From CAILKP01 sp038231815 (GTDB lineage: Bacteria; Planctomycetota; Phycisphaerae; Phycisphaerales; UBA1924): a DNA stretch of 64,000 nucleotides. Where the stretch lies: the NCBI GenBank assembly GCA_038231815.1, contig JBBRKQ010000006.1, positions 1 through 64,000 of the forward strand, given 5' to 3'. The position numbers were made by a program, and so were the translations under genes. Position 1 is the stretch's first letter; every line of letters starts with the position of its first letter. Shown here one piece after another: positions 14,163-22,854 of this stretch. Under the pieces are notes generated by a model. The model saw only the letters and a program-made list of their open reading frames with translations, was not told the origin of the DNA and ran no database searches.

Positions 14163-16798
14163 GTTCAGGCGACGCATATCCGAACACCATTACTCTGGCG
14201 GCTGCTCGCTCACCTCGCGGAGCGGGGTTGAGGGCGGGGGCGGCGTGCGCCTGCACCCACTGCGGGCAACAAGTGCCCCGTGGGCTTATTCGCACCGGTG
14301 CTGCAGCCCAGTTCTGCTGCGGCGGCTGTGAGGCCGCATACACGCTAATCCACAGCGGCGGGCTTGATGACTACTACCGGGCCGACGAGATTCCCGGCAA
14401 TCGTCCGGCGGATGTGACCGAAAACGATGGTTTCGGGCTCGCCGAGTTTGATGACGCTGTAGCCGTCATGCACTGCCGCCCGTGTGTTGTAGGCCAGCGG
14501 CGTCACGAACTGATTGTTTCCAACATTCACTGCGGGTCGTGCGTCTGGCTGCTTGAGCGTTTACCGAAGCTGATTCCCGGGGTGATTCACTCTCGACTCA
14601 ACCTCAGCCGTCAGTGCCTGAGCGTGACGTACCAGCCTGAAGCAACGAACCTTCGCACCATCGCACGCACGCTCGGCAGCATTGGCTATCCGGTGCGACT
14701 GGCCGGTCGCACGACCATTATCGATGTACGAAAGCTGGAAGATCGCCGCTTCATCCTCCGCATCTGCGTGGCGGGTGCAATCAGCGGCAACGTGATGCTG
14801 TTTGCATTCGCCCTGTATGGAGGTGTTTTCGCCGGGATGCAGCCCGGCTTCTTTGCATTCTTCCGCTGGCTCTCGGCCGGTCTCGGCATGCTCTCGCTGG
14901 CATGGCCTGGGGCGGTGTTCTTCAAGTCCGCGTGGTTATCCATCAGGTCTGGCTCACTGAATATTGATGTACCCATCGTCATTGGTCTGCTGGCCGGTGG
15001 TGTCTCGGGTTCGCTCAATGTCATCCTGGGTCGCAGCGAGATTTACTTTGATTCGCTGACGATGCTGGTTTTTTTGCTGCTGGTTGGCCGGTTCATCCAG
15101 CACCGCCAGCAGCGGGCCGCACTTGACAGTGTGAATCTGTTGTACTCGCTGACGCCCAGAGCCGCGCGGCTGGTTGATGGCGAAATCGTGCGCACAGTTG
15201 CCGCCGAGACACTCAAGCCCGTCGACACCGTTGAAGTTCTTCCCGGCCAGAGCATTCCGGTTGATGGAGTGTTGCTCTCGGTGGGTAGCAGCACCGACCA
15301 GAATGCCGCGGCGTATCTGGATGAGGCGATCCTCACCGGTGAGTCTCGCCCACGGCAGGCCCATCCGGGCCAGCGGGTGCGGGCGGGAACAGTGAATCTG
15401 CAGCACACCATCCGCATTTGTGCCACTGCCACTGGGCGCGAAACCCTTGCCGCCCGGTTGATGGAACTTGTGGAGCAGGCCGCTGGCAGCAAACCCGGCA
15501 TCGTGAGCTTTGCCGACAGAATTGGGCGACGGTTCGTGGTCTGGGTTGGCGTGCTCGCCGCGGCGACAATGGTTTTCTGGCTTGTTCGCGAGCCAACAAA
15601 TCCCGGCCGTGCGCTCGACAATGCCACCGCTATGCTCATTGTTACTTGCCCGTGCGCACTGGGGATCGCGGTTCCGCTGGTGTTTGCGGTGAGCATGGGC
15701 CGCGCTGCCCGGCGCGGCATTCTCATCAAGTCCGGGCAAGTCATCGAGCGGCTTGCGATGCGCGGCACGGTTCTCTTTGACAAAACCGGCACCATCACAC
15801 AAGGCACAATGGCCGTGGTCAAGCAAGTTGGCGACGGGCAGGCTGTGCAGATGGCCGCTCGTATTGAGTCGCAGGTCCGGCATCCGATCGCAACTGCGAT
15901 CGCTGCGCTTGAGGATTCAACTGTTCGTACAGCATCGCAACTCCGGGTTGAGAGTCTCAGCAACATCATCGGCCAAGGTGTGACCGCATCAATCGGTTCA
16001 CAGAGAATCCTCATCGGCTCACCGGTGATGGCCCGCAGTGCCGGGTTGGTATGGCCGGAACAACTTGCGACGGCTTGCAACGAGATTTGCAGTGGCGGTC
16101 ACACGCCTGTGGTCATCGGCGTTGATGGCACGGTCGCGGCGGTGCTGGGCTTAGGTGATCCTGTACGCAGTGATGCGGCCCTTGCGGTTTTATCGCTTGC
16201 GCGGACTGGATGGGCTTCGGAAATGCTTTCGGGCGATGATCCGTCGGTCGTACGGGATGTGGCAGCAAGTGTTGGAATCGCTCCGCAATACGCCCGGGGT
16301 GGGGCAAGCCCGCAGGACAAACTCGCGGCTATCCGTGATCGCCAGCGAAGCGGGCGTGTGGTGATGGTTGGTGACGGGGTTAATGATGCGGCGGCGTTGG
16401 CCGCGGCGGACGTGGGCATAGCTGTCGCCGGCGGCGCTGAAGCCAGCCTTGAAGCGGCTGATGTGTACATGGCCAATCCGGGACTCGGGCAGATTGCTGG
16501 ATTGATTGAAGCCAGCCAGGCCGCGATGCGGGCCGTGCGCTGGACGTTGTGGGCCTCACTTGCGTACAACGTTGTTGCGGCGACGCTTGCAATTGCCGGC
16601 ATGATTCATCCCATCACCGCGGCAATCATGATGCCGCTGAGTTCTCTGACTGTTCTTGCAATTGCGGTTCGCTACCCCACCTTCCCGCCGCTACCGGAGG
16701 GGCAGAGGCTGGAGGGGCAAAGGCTGGAGGGGCAGAGGCCAGAGCAACGTACGAACGACTCGCCCGCAGCGGGTGGGCACACGGGAGCCGTAGCGTGA
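14159..16798 (+). CDS. ccoI: Heavy-metal (copper) translocating P-type ATPase CcoI/FixI
   Basis: CcoI is a P1B-type ATPase that moves copper for cbb3 oxidase assembly. An N-terminal cysteine-rich ribbon (CTHCGQQ, then FCCGGC) is followed by an HMA domain with HCGSC near residue 125. Then come the membrane spans with CPC in TCPCALGIAVPLV near 497, the phosphorylation site DKTGTIT near 541, the RHP motif, and GDGVNDAAAL near 739. I chose the GTG at 14159 because AGGAGG at 14146-14151 precedes it by seven bases and it overlaps the stop of the previous gene; the open frame itself begins at 14066. The last 30 residues hold the repeated pentapeptide EGQRL encoded by a 15-base array. Confidence 0.95.
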   Translation: MSSGDAYPNTITLAAARSPRGAGLRAGAACACTHCGQQVPRGLIRTGAAAQFCCGGCEAAYTLIHSGGLDDYYRADEIPGNRPADVTENDGFGLAEFDDAVAVMHCRPCVVGQRRHELIVSNIHCGSCVWLLERLPKLIPGVIHSRLNLSRQCLSVTYQPEATNLRTIARTLGSIGYPVRLAGRTTIIDVRKLEDRRFILRICVAGAISGNVMLFAFALYGGVFAGMQPGFFAFFRWLSAGLGMLSLAWPGAVFFKSAWLSIRSGSLNIDVPIVIGLLAGGVSGSLNVILGRSEIYFDSLTMLVFLLLVGRFIQHRQQRAALDSVNLLYSLTPRAARLVDGEIVRTVAAETLKPVDTVEVLPGQSIPVDGVLLSVGSSTDQNAAAYLDEAILTGESRPRQAHPGQRVRAGTVNLQHTIRICATATGRETLAARLMELVEQAAGSKPGIVSFADRIGRRFVVWVGVLAAATMVFWLVREPTNPGRALDNATAMLIVTCPCALGIAVPLVFAVSMGRAARRGILIKSGQVIERLAMRGTVLFDKTGTITQGTMAVVKQVGDGQAVQMAARIESQVRHPIATAIAALEDSTVRTASQLRVESLSNIIGQGVTASIGSQRILIGSPVMARSAGLVWPEQLATACNEICSGGHTPVVIGVDGTVAAVLGLGDPVRSDAALAVLSLARTGWASEMLSGDDPSVVRDVAASVGIAPQYARGGASPQDKLAAIRDRQRSGRVVMVGDGVNDAAALAAADVGIAVAGGAEASLEAADVYMANPGLGQIAGLIEASQAAMRAVRWTLWASLAYNVVAATLAIAGMIHPITAAIMMPLSSLTVLAIAVRYPTFPPLPEGQRLEGQRLEGQRPEQRTNDSPAAGGHTGAVA
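16696..16740 (+). repeat. 15-base tandem repeat at the 3' end of ccoI
   Basis: Three units GGAGGGGCAGAGGCT, GGAGGGGCAAAGGCT and GGAGGGGCAGAGGCC are read in frame as EGQRL, EGQRL and EGQRP. They extend the C-terminus past the last membrane span of CcoI. Rotated, the unit reads GGCTGGAGGGGCAGA, almost the GGCTGGTGGGCAGAT of the ccoG array 5 kb upstream. Confidence 0.9.
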
Positions 16799-16932
16799 CT
16801 GTTTTATTTATCATCGTGCCCTTGGCACTGCTGCTCGCGGCCGCGGCTTTGTATGCCTTCTCACGCTCGCTGAAGCAGGGGCAGTTTGATGATCTTGACA
16901 CCCCACCCATTCGCATGCTGCATGATGACTGA
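16795..16932 (+). CDS. ccoS: cbb3 oxidase maturation protein CcoS
   Basis: This 45-residue protein starts at a GTG that overlaps the ccoI stop (GTGA). It has one membrane span (VLFIIVPLALLLAAAALYAF) and the diagnostic C-terminal segment GQFDDLDTPPIRML ending in DD, almost invariant in CcoS. CcoS is needed for cofactor insertion into cbb3 oxidase. It closes the operon; the stop is 5 bases from that of the convergent DUF4126 gene. Confidence 0.93.
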   Translation: MTVLFIIVPLALLLAAAALYAFSRSLKQGQFDDLDTPPIRMLHDD

Positions 16933-16937
16933 GTAAT

Positions 16938-17561
16938 TTAGACCGCGGTATTCGGGACCACTCGCGGAGCCTGCACAAGCAGACGCGCCGTCGCCTTTCG
17001 CTCTTGGCGGCGCTGCCACCAGCGAATGCCAACGATGAGGCCGATGCACAGCATCGCCCACAGCAGCACTGGGGCGATGATGGTCATGATGGCAATGGTT
17101 CCGGCAAATGCCGTTTCTACTGTTGAAACCAGAGGATTCCCAAGCCCTCCGGTGAGCGCGGTGGACCCTGCTCGGACCGCCACCGTGCCCGCCTGCACCA
17201 CACCCGCAGCACCGCCACCGGCGATCAGGGCCAGTGACCACTTCATGACCTGCCCGCCGGAGTTGCCGGCAAATCCGAACTGACTTGCCGCCAGGATTGT
17301 TCCGGCAATGACGGCCGCGGGCGTTGTGGCAACATCCAGCATGTGGTCAACCCACGGGATCCAGTATCCGAGAATCTCAAGCCCGCTGGCGACAGCGAAA
17401 GCGATGAGCGCTTCATCGCTGGTCATCCAGGCAAACCCGGGCGAGACGGTGAGTGCCCCGGCCCGCACCGCGATGCACGCGACGAGCAGTGGGATGAAGA
17501 CTCTAAACCCGCACGCCGCGGCGAGCCCGAGACCGACTAAAACTGAAAGAGCGATCTGCAT
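16938..17561 (-). CDS. DUF4126 family membrane protein
   Basis: The 207-residue protein has about five membrane spans and the DUF4126 features CGFRVFIPLLVACIAVR near the N-terminus and YWIPWVDHMLDVATTPAAV in the middle. The family function is unknown. The ATG at 17561 has GGAGG 6-7 bases upstream on the minus strand, a strong Shine-Dalgarno site for this window, so this start is preferred over the open frame up to 17651. A TATACT hexamer on the minus strand near 17585 could be its -10. The gene converges with ccoS and has no obvious role in the cbb3 operon. Confidence 0.85.
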   Translation of the reverse strand: MQIALSVLVGLGLAAACGFRVFIPLLVACIAVRAGALTVSPGFAWMTSDEALIAFAVASGLEILGYWIPWVDHMLDVATTPAAVIAGTILAASQFGFAGNSGGQVMKWSLALIAGGGAAGVVQAGTVAVRAGSTALTGGLGNPLVSTVETAFAGTIAIMTIIAPVLLWAMLCIGLIVGIRWWQRRQERKATARLLVQAPRVVPNTAV

Positions 17562-17708
17562 GGTGTTCCTCCAACGATTACAGTACAAGTATATTCGGAG
17601 GGGAGTCGACGGAGTTTCGGGCGGGCGTACTGAGCCTACCGCAATAGGCACGCAAGCTTTGGTGATCGCTCAAGTTTTATACGGACCTGAAGTTATTGGG
17701 ACATTAAC

Positions 17709-17731
17709 AACCCGGGACCAAGTGCCGGGTT
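17709..17731 (-). terminator. Possible terminator after the VWA gene
   Basis: AACCCGG at 17709-17715 pairs with CCGGGTT at 17725-17731 around a 9-base loop. It lies 8-30 bases past the stop of the VWA gene at 17739. The following minus-strand bases (GTTAATGT) hold few T residues, so intrinsic termination would be weak. Confidence 0.35.
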
Positions 17732-17738
17732 TGCTGAC

Positions 17739-19517
17739 TTATGCGATGATCTTCCTCCGCATCGCCACGTAATCCCAGAGCACGAAACGATCGAGGTCGC
17801 TGCCACCGGTGAAAAAGACTCGGCCGCTGGTGGCCATGGCCATGCGTTGGGCGAACTGGATGTCTTCGCTGGATTGGCTCCAGCTTGGCAGCAGGAAGAT
17901 GTTGATGGTGATTCCCTCACGTGCGCAGAGATTGGCTTCACGCATGGTGGCTTCCTCGGTGCGCGGGTCGGGCGGGTAGAGCAGGAAGAGCTCAGCGCCT
18001 TCGAAGTGGGCTGTGGGCAGACCATCGGTAATCAGGATGATCTGCCGATTGGGCGTGTCTTGTGCACAGAGCATGGTGCGGGCGAGCTGCATGGACCGCT
18101 GGATATTGGTGAAGTGCTGCGGGATGCGCCACTCGGTCACGTCCGGGTCGGCCATGTTGACCTTGAGTCGCACCACGGAGTTGTGGATGCTCACCGGCTT
18201 GGGCATCATGCTGACAATTTCGCTGGACTCACGGAGCTTTGCGAAGCTGAACATCTCAACGAACTTGAGAAAGTCACCGGGGTACTCGCGCCGGATGAGG
18301 GCATCGAGCGCGAGCGCCATGCGTTTTACGTTGATGTACTGCCCGCCGTGGCGCATCGAGCCGGACATGTCCATCAGCACCGCCGTAGCGGCCTTGGGGT
18401 TATTGCGGGTCTGGAAGATCTCGATGTCTTCGGGCTTCAGACGGATCTTGGGCCCGACCTTACCCCCCACTGCCGGTGATTGCGTCACGGGCCCCTGGCG
18501 CACCATCGCGTTGATGAAGCTTTGTGTGACATCCATGTTGGCGGCGGAATCACCGAACTCGTAGCTGCGTGTGCGGGGCATCTCAGTTGGGCCTTCACCG
18601 ATGATCGGGCCGGTGTGGCGACCGGAACGGGAGGCTTCAAGGTCCGCGAAGATTTCGGTGAGGAGGCGGGACTGGAACAGCTTCATGGCCTGCGGCGTAA
18701 CTTTGAAGCCGCCCTTGGTTGCCTCGAGCCCTTGTCGCTCTGCCTCAGCCTTGACATATTCCTCGATTTGCTGTTGCAGCCGGTTCAGTTCCTCGATCTG
18801 GGCGGACTCGGCAAACTCGGCGAGCTGCTCCATGTCGATGATGGCGAGCTGGGATGTATTGGCCGCTTCTTTAATCTGATCCTGAAGTTTATCGATGGCC
18901 TCGAGTTCTTGTTTGATCAGCAGCGCTTCCTCGACCGTGAGCGGGTCACGCCCGGTGAAGGCGTACTTGCTAGCGAGCTCATCAACCTGATACTTGTTGC
19001 CGAGGCTTTCCATCACGGCCATGATGTCGCGTGCGAACTGTGACTGCTCATCGCGCTGGGCGTACCAGAGTTTTTCCAGCTCTTGGATCTGCTCGGCCTT
19101 GACGGCCCGCTGGAAGTCACTGCGAAACTTGGCGTCCGGACGGGCCTCGCTGGCGGCGGCACGAAACTCACGATCCGCGAGTTGCTGGACGGAGTCGGTT
19201 TCGTATTTTTCGAGAATCTTTCGCTTGCGATCTTCGAGCATCGCGGCGAGCGCTTCGAGGCTGGGGCCAAGGCGCGGGATCATCGATGGATCAATGTGAA
19301 TCGCCCGGGCCAGTTCCTCGGGCGTGAGCTCACGCAGCGAGCCGTAGGCCAGCATGTGTTCCATGGCCAAGCCGGCCAGATCCGGCGGCGGCTGCGTGGG
19401 CGAGGGGAAGTTCTTGGGGTCGTAGGCTTGGTATGAATGCACAAGCCCCGGGGGGGTAACGGCCTCTGGGTTGGGTGTCGTGGAGGATGAATCGCTTGGG
19501 GGCGTTGGGTTGGTCAT
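17739..19517 (-). CDS. VWA-domain protein, partner of the MoxR-type ATPase
   Basis: The 592-residue cytoplasmic protein has a proline-rich N-terminus, a long charged helical middle (about residues 60-330) and a C-terminal von Willebrand A domain. The MIDAS metal motif is VLMDMSGSM near residue 381, with a later threonine in the T-rich stretch and ILITDGLP. Proteins of this type work with MoxR/BchI-like AAA ATPases in metal insertion or complex assembly, much as BchD does with BchI. The ATPase gene is 0.8 kb upstream on the same strand. The ATG overlaps the stop of the Doc gene (ATGA), so the two are translationally coupled, which is unusual for a toxin gene. Confidence 0.82.
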   Translation of the reverse strand: MTNPTPPSDSSSTTPNPEAVTPPGLVHSYQAYDPKNFPSPTQPPPDLAGLAMEHMLAYGSLRELTPEELARAIHIDPSMIPRLGPSLEALAAMLEDRKRKILEKYETDSVQQLADREFRAAASEARPDAKFRSDFQRAVKAEQIQELEKLWYAQRDEQSQFARDIMAVMESLGNKYQVDELASKYAFTGRDPLTVEEALLIKQELEAIDKLQDQIKEAANTSQLAIIDMEQLAEFAESAQIEELNRLQQQIEEYVKAEAERQGLEATKGGFKVTPQAMKLFQSRLLTEIFADLEASRSGRHTGPIIGEGPTEMPRTRSYEFGDSAANMDVTQSFINAMVRQGPVTQSPAVGGKVGPKIRLKPEDIEIFQTRNNPKAATAVLMDMSGSMRHGGQYINVKRMALALDALIRREYPGDFLKFVEMFSFAKLRESSEIVSMMPKPVSIHNSVVRLKVNMADPDVTEWRIPQHFTNIQRSMQLARTMLCAQDTPNRQIILITDGLPTAHFEGAELFLLYPPDPRTEEATMREANLCAREGITINIFLLPSWSQSSEDIQFAQRMAMATSGRVFFTGGSDLDRFVLWDYVAMRRKIIA

Positions 19518-19927
19518 GGTTGCTCAGGCTTGGAAATCATACTGCGAAACCATTGGGTAAGTTCTTCCTTGGAAATGTGCCCTGCCGCGACGGCGATGGT
19601 GATGTCCGCGGCTTCGTCTTGGTCGGGAAGATCTGTCACACCGTTATCTATTAAAAAAGTGATGGCTCTGGCCAGCGCGGTGCGCTTGTTGCCATCAATA
19701 AACGCGTGGTTGCAGCAGATATGGAAAAGGTACGCGGCGGCGATCGCCGCTATGTCCCGGTGCAGTGGACTACCACCAAACCACTGCTGTGGCATCATGA
19801 CCGCGGATGACAGCAAGCCATGATCTCGGACACCAGACAATCCACCGTCACGGTCAATGACGATCGAATGGATTTGCAAAACATCCTCGACCGATAGAAA
19901 CTCTTTGGGCTGGTCTCGGTCGGTCAA
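19514..19927 (-). CDS. doc: Doc/Fic-family toxin
   Basis: The 137-residue protein is the size of Doc of phage P1. The catalytic motif HAFIDGNKRTALA near residue 72 matches HxFxDGNKR, the site by which Doc phosphorylates elongation factor Tu in known members. The N-terminal part has the typical LSVEDVLQIHSIVIDRDGG and GVRDHGLL. Nothing suggests inactivation. Upstream, 46 bases away on the same strand, is a 75-residue unknown protein that could be the antitoxin, though it does not look like Phd. Downstream the stop overlaps the start of the VWA gene. Whether it acts as a free toxin is not known. Confidence 0.87.
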   Translation of the reverse strand: MTDRDQPKEFLSVEDVLQIHSIVIDRDGGLSGVRDHGLLSSAVMMPQQWFGGSPLHRDIAAIAAAYLFHICCNHAFIDGNKRTALARAITFLIDNGVTDLPDQDEAADITIAVAAGHISKEELTQWFRSMISKPEQP

Positions 19928-19973
19928 TCTGAGGTTCGCCTAGTTTGTGCAACTTGGATTCGTAGGTACAGAT

Positions 19974-20201
19974 TTACTTTGAGAGCTTGGTCAATGCACG
20001 GCCATAGTCTCGTACGACTTGGTCCATGACCTGACCAATCCTGGCATGGCGTTGCTGCTGCTCACTGCTGAGCGCCTCCATCGGTTCAATGCGGACAGAG
20101 AACTGCTGCTGAACATCCGCGGAGATCCGTGCGACATCCAGCCAACCCTTGTCGAGTAAGAAACGTTGCTCGCGACAGGATTTCTGAAGGTTCTCTGACA
20201 T
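19974..20201 (-). CDS. Small protein of 75 residues, possible antitoxin
   Basis: No family is recognised with confidence. The protein is charged and predicted helical, starts MSENLQKSCREQRFLLDKG, and ends with a helix containing QVMDQVVRDYGRALTKL. It has no membrane span. It lies just upstream of the Doc gene on the same strand, the position of an antitoxin, and 131 bases downstream of the MoxR gene. In that gap a TATCCT hexamer on the minus strand could be a -10. It does not show the Phd/YefM N-terminal DNA-binding pattern, so a role as antitoxin is only inferred from position. Confidence 0.55.
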   Translation of the reverse strand: MSENLQKSCREQRFLLDKGWLDVARISADVQQQFSVRIEPMEALSSEQQQRHARIGQVMDQVVRDYGRALTKLSK

Positions 20202-20333
20202 GCCCAGCGCTTTGCTCTAACCTCACCCTAAGCCTCGCGTCCATAACAAAGGATACGCCGAATCCTGCCTCTGGTTGAGGAAATTTTGGCCTTGACGACA
20301 TCCGAGCGTGTCGGGAGAACGATACCATGCGAT

Positions 20334-21797
20334 TCACGTCTCATAACTCATCCTGCCATGCTTCGTGCTCCGGCTGATCCTGTCTCCGGCGTGCAGCCCT
20401 GCCAGCACAAACTCGATGCAGCTTGCCCGTACCGCGGGGTCTGCCGAGGCGTTTAGCTCAAAGGCTTTGTCCCACACCGCGGGCACTCGCTTGATCAGCT
20501 TCTCGTAGCTTGCGCTCGGCAGCATGTCCCCCACTTCAATCTTCACGCCCTTAGCAAAGACCTGGGCGATTTCTTCCAGCCCGTGCTTGCCGACGTATTC
20601 ATCGAACACGATCTTAATTGCCTCGGCCATCACCGAGTCGATCACCTGTTTCTCGCTCATCTGGTGCGAGCCCATGAGGTCAAGCTCCAGCTTGCCTGTA
20701 CTGGAAGCGTGCACGTGTGCCAGATCGCTGATGCGGGGCACCGCGGGCCGCTCACCCAGCCGGATTCCTCGCTGCCGGGCTGAGGCCACCATAGTTCGGT
20801 AATTGGCAATGCTGAGTCGGGCCGATACGCCGGACTGTTGGTCGACATACTTGCTCTTGCGGGCGGCGATGGCGAGCTGCTCGTTGATTTCCAGCATGAA
20901 CCGCGGCACAACAACTGGGAAATCTCCGCCAAGATCAATATCAGCTTCGCGCTGGGTGATATCAATGCCAAGGTCGCGCTCGCGCGGATAGTGGGTGACC
21001 ACGGTCGTGCCGATGCGGTCCTTCAGCTGGGGGATGACCTTGCCGGAGCGGTTGTACGTCGCGGGGTTGGCGGAAAACAGCACCAGCACATCGATATCAA
21101 AGCTCACCGGGAAGCCGCGAATCTGCACATCGCGCTCTTCGAGAATATTAAACAGGCCGACCTGCACAAGATCATCAAGATCGGGCAATTCGTTCATGGC
21201 GAATATGCCCCGGTGCATTCGGGGAATGAGCCCGAAGTGTAATGCATCCTCGGTGCTCATCGACACACCTGAGGCCAGCTTGGCAGGATCGATCTCACCG
21301 ATAATGTCGGCAAATTTGGTGCCCGGAGCAAGCCGCTCGGCGTATCGCTCAGAACGGTGCCAATAGGCTACTGGCGCATCATCACCAAATTCGGCGACAA
21401 ACGCTTTGCCAGCCCGGGTAATCGGCGCGAGAGGATCCTCATGCACTGGGCTGCCACCGAGATACTCGGCTGGGACGGCCAAATAGGGCGTCCATTCATC
21501 TAAAAAGCGTCCGAGCAATCGCATCAGCCGGCTCTTGCCCTGGCCCTTTTCGCCCAGAAACAGCATGTCGTGACCGGCCAAGATCCCGTTGATGATTTCC
21601 GGAATGACCGTGCTGTCATACCCGACGATACCGGGGAAAAGCTCATCACCCGCTCGTAGAGCCTTGGTAATGTTCTCGCGGAGTTCCGCCTTGACCGTTC
21701 TGGACTTCCAGCCTGAAGCCCGGAGTTCTCCGAGCGAACGGGGTAAATGAACTGAACCAGCCCCGCTGTGGGGCCCGTGGTGTGAACGAATCGACAT
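20334..21797 (-). CDS. MoxR/BchI-like AAA+ ATPase
   Basis: The 487-residue ATPase has a Walker A motif GEKGQGKS near residue 83 and a Walker B region FAMNELPDLDDLVQ. The ESPLR-like segment FNILEERDVQIRGF and sensor VLFSANPATYNRSG follow, all as in MoxR and magnesium-chelatase I subunits. Such ATPases act with VWA proteins, and one lies downstream on the same strand. Homology begins after about residue 40; the ATG at 21797 (MSIRSHHGP) was chosen over the open frame to 21959. The C-terminal part has a lid domain. The assembly it serves is not known. Confidence 0.87.
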   Translation of the reverse strand: MSIRSHHGPHSGAGSVHLPRSLGELRASGWKSRTVKAELRENITKALRAGDELFPGIVGYDSTVIPEIINGILAGHDMLFLGEKGQGKSRLMRLLGRFLDEWTPYLAVPAEYLGGSPVHEDPLAPITRAGKAFVAEFGDDAPVAYWHRSERYAERLAPGTKFADIIGEIDPAKLASGVSMSTEDALHFGLIPRMHRGIFAMNELPDLDDLVQVGLFNILEERDVQIRGFPVSFDIDVLVLFSANPATYNRSGKVIPQLKDRIGTTVVTHYPRERDLGIDITQREADIDLGGDFPVVVPRFMLEINEQLAIAARKSKYVDQQSGVSARLSIANYRTMVASARQRGIRLGERPAVPRISDLAHVHASSTGKLELDLMGSHQMSEKQVIDSVMAEAIKIVFDEYVGKHGLEEIAQVFAKGVKIEVGDMLPSASYEKLIKRVPAVWDKAFELNASADPAVRASCIEFVLAGLHAGDRISRSTKHGRMSYET

Positions 21798-22057
21798 GTG
21801 TGAGTTCCGAGCGTGCAAGCGGTTAATAACGTGCTTCCGGAAATAGTACGTCACCAAACACTTGCCGGATCGCCGAATCCAACGATTCGTCCGGTTGGCT
21901 TCTATGATGCTCCGTCCTGCTCTACACCCGTCTTCGGGGCCCCGTCGCCTCGCCTGCACAGACCACAGTTATCTGACTGCCGCTTCATCGCATCCGCTGC
22001 CTGTTCACTTCAGCCATCGGGGCCGTAACGGACAGCCGATTTTTTAAGAGTACCTCC

Positions 22058-22450
22058 ATGCACGTCCGCCCCATTGATCCCGAAACAGCCACCGTACCCG
22101 TGCTCGTCCACATGGAAGAGCCCGAAGGCCTCACCGGCAAGTCCGACCACGATGCCACCGTCCATGGCTCGCAGGGCCTTAGCCTCCTCGAAGTTGCCAT
22201 GGCACACGGGATCAATATAGAGCACGCCTGCGGCGGCGTGTGCGCGTGCAGCACGTGCCACATTTATATTGAGAGCGGTGCCGATTCGGTTACAGAATCA
22301 ACCGAGCCTGAGGAGGATCGCGTCGAGGAAGCTCCTGGCCTGCAAAGGAACAGTCGCCTCGCCTGTCAGTGCATCATCAAGGGCAAGGGCCCGATTCAGA
22401 TTCGGGTGCCATCGTGGAACCGAAACGCCGTCAAGGAAGTGCCGCACTGA
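22058..22450 (+). CDS. fdx: 2Fe-2S ferredoxin of ISC type
   Basis: The 130-residue protein has the adrenodoxin-type [2Fe-2S] ferredoxin fold. It shows SLLEVAMAHGINIEHACGG, the cluster cysteines C-X5-C-X2-C in HACGGVCACSTCH near residues 58-67, and the fourth in SRLACQC near 103. It should donate electrons in Fe-S cluster assembly. iscX lies 80 bases downstream, the same order as in the E. coli isc operon, which supports the role. The other isc genes are not in the window. No clear promoter is visible in the 260 bases between it and the divergent MoxR gene. Confidence 0.92.
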   Translation: MHVRPIDPETATVPVLVHMEEPEGLTGKSDHDATVHGSQGLSLLEVAMAHGINIEHACGGVCACSTCHIYIESGADSVTESTEPEEDRVEEAPGLQRNSRLACQCIIKGKGPIQIRVPSWNRNAVKEVPH

Positions 22451-22530
22451 GTTGCCGCGATTGTGCGCACGTTCCCGGACAACAAAGTGTTTTTGTGAAT
22501 CGAGATGGACCACTTACGGAAGGATCTGCC

Positions 22531-22773
22531 ATGCCCGGCGGATTTGGATGGCTTGAAATTGAGGACATCGCCGAAGCACTCCACGCGGCCCACCCGACGG
22601 GGGTTGATCCGCTTCGTATTCGCTTCACCGAACTTCGCAAGCTTGTTGAGGCGCTGGCAGAGTTTGAGCCCGACCCGGAGCACCCGGTCAACGAGAAAAT
22701 TCTGGAACACATTCAGGCGGAGTGGATCGCGCTTCGATCGGGAAACATAAAAATCGAGGACGATGATGAATAA
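22531..22773 (+). CDS. iscX: Fe-S cluster assembly protein IscX
   Basis: This 80-residue acidic protein matches IscX along its whole length. It has WLEIEDIAEALHAAHPTGVD near the N-terminus, RIRFTELRKLVEAL in the middle, and a C-terminal NEKILEHIQAEWI as in the E. coli protein. IscX binds IscS and frataxin-like partners and tunes cluster delivery. The ATG at 22531 follows a GGAAGGA stretch; the open frame begins further upstream at 22369 but overlaps fdx and is not homologous. It is the second gene after fdx. Confidence 0.9.
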   Translation: MPGGFGWLEIEDIAEALHAAHPTGVDPLRIRFTELRKLVEALAEFEPDPEHPVNEKILEHIQAEWIALRSGNIKIEDDDE

Positions 22774-22854
22774 GGGCCTATCGCAGGGCGGCGATGAGCT
22801 CGCCGGCTCGCTTGACCCAGCACAGGCTATGAGATGGTAACGGCCGCGTAATGC

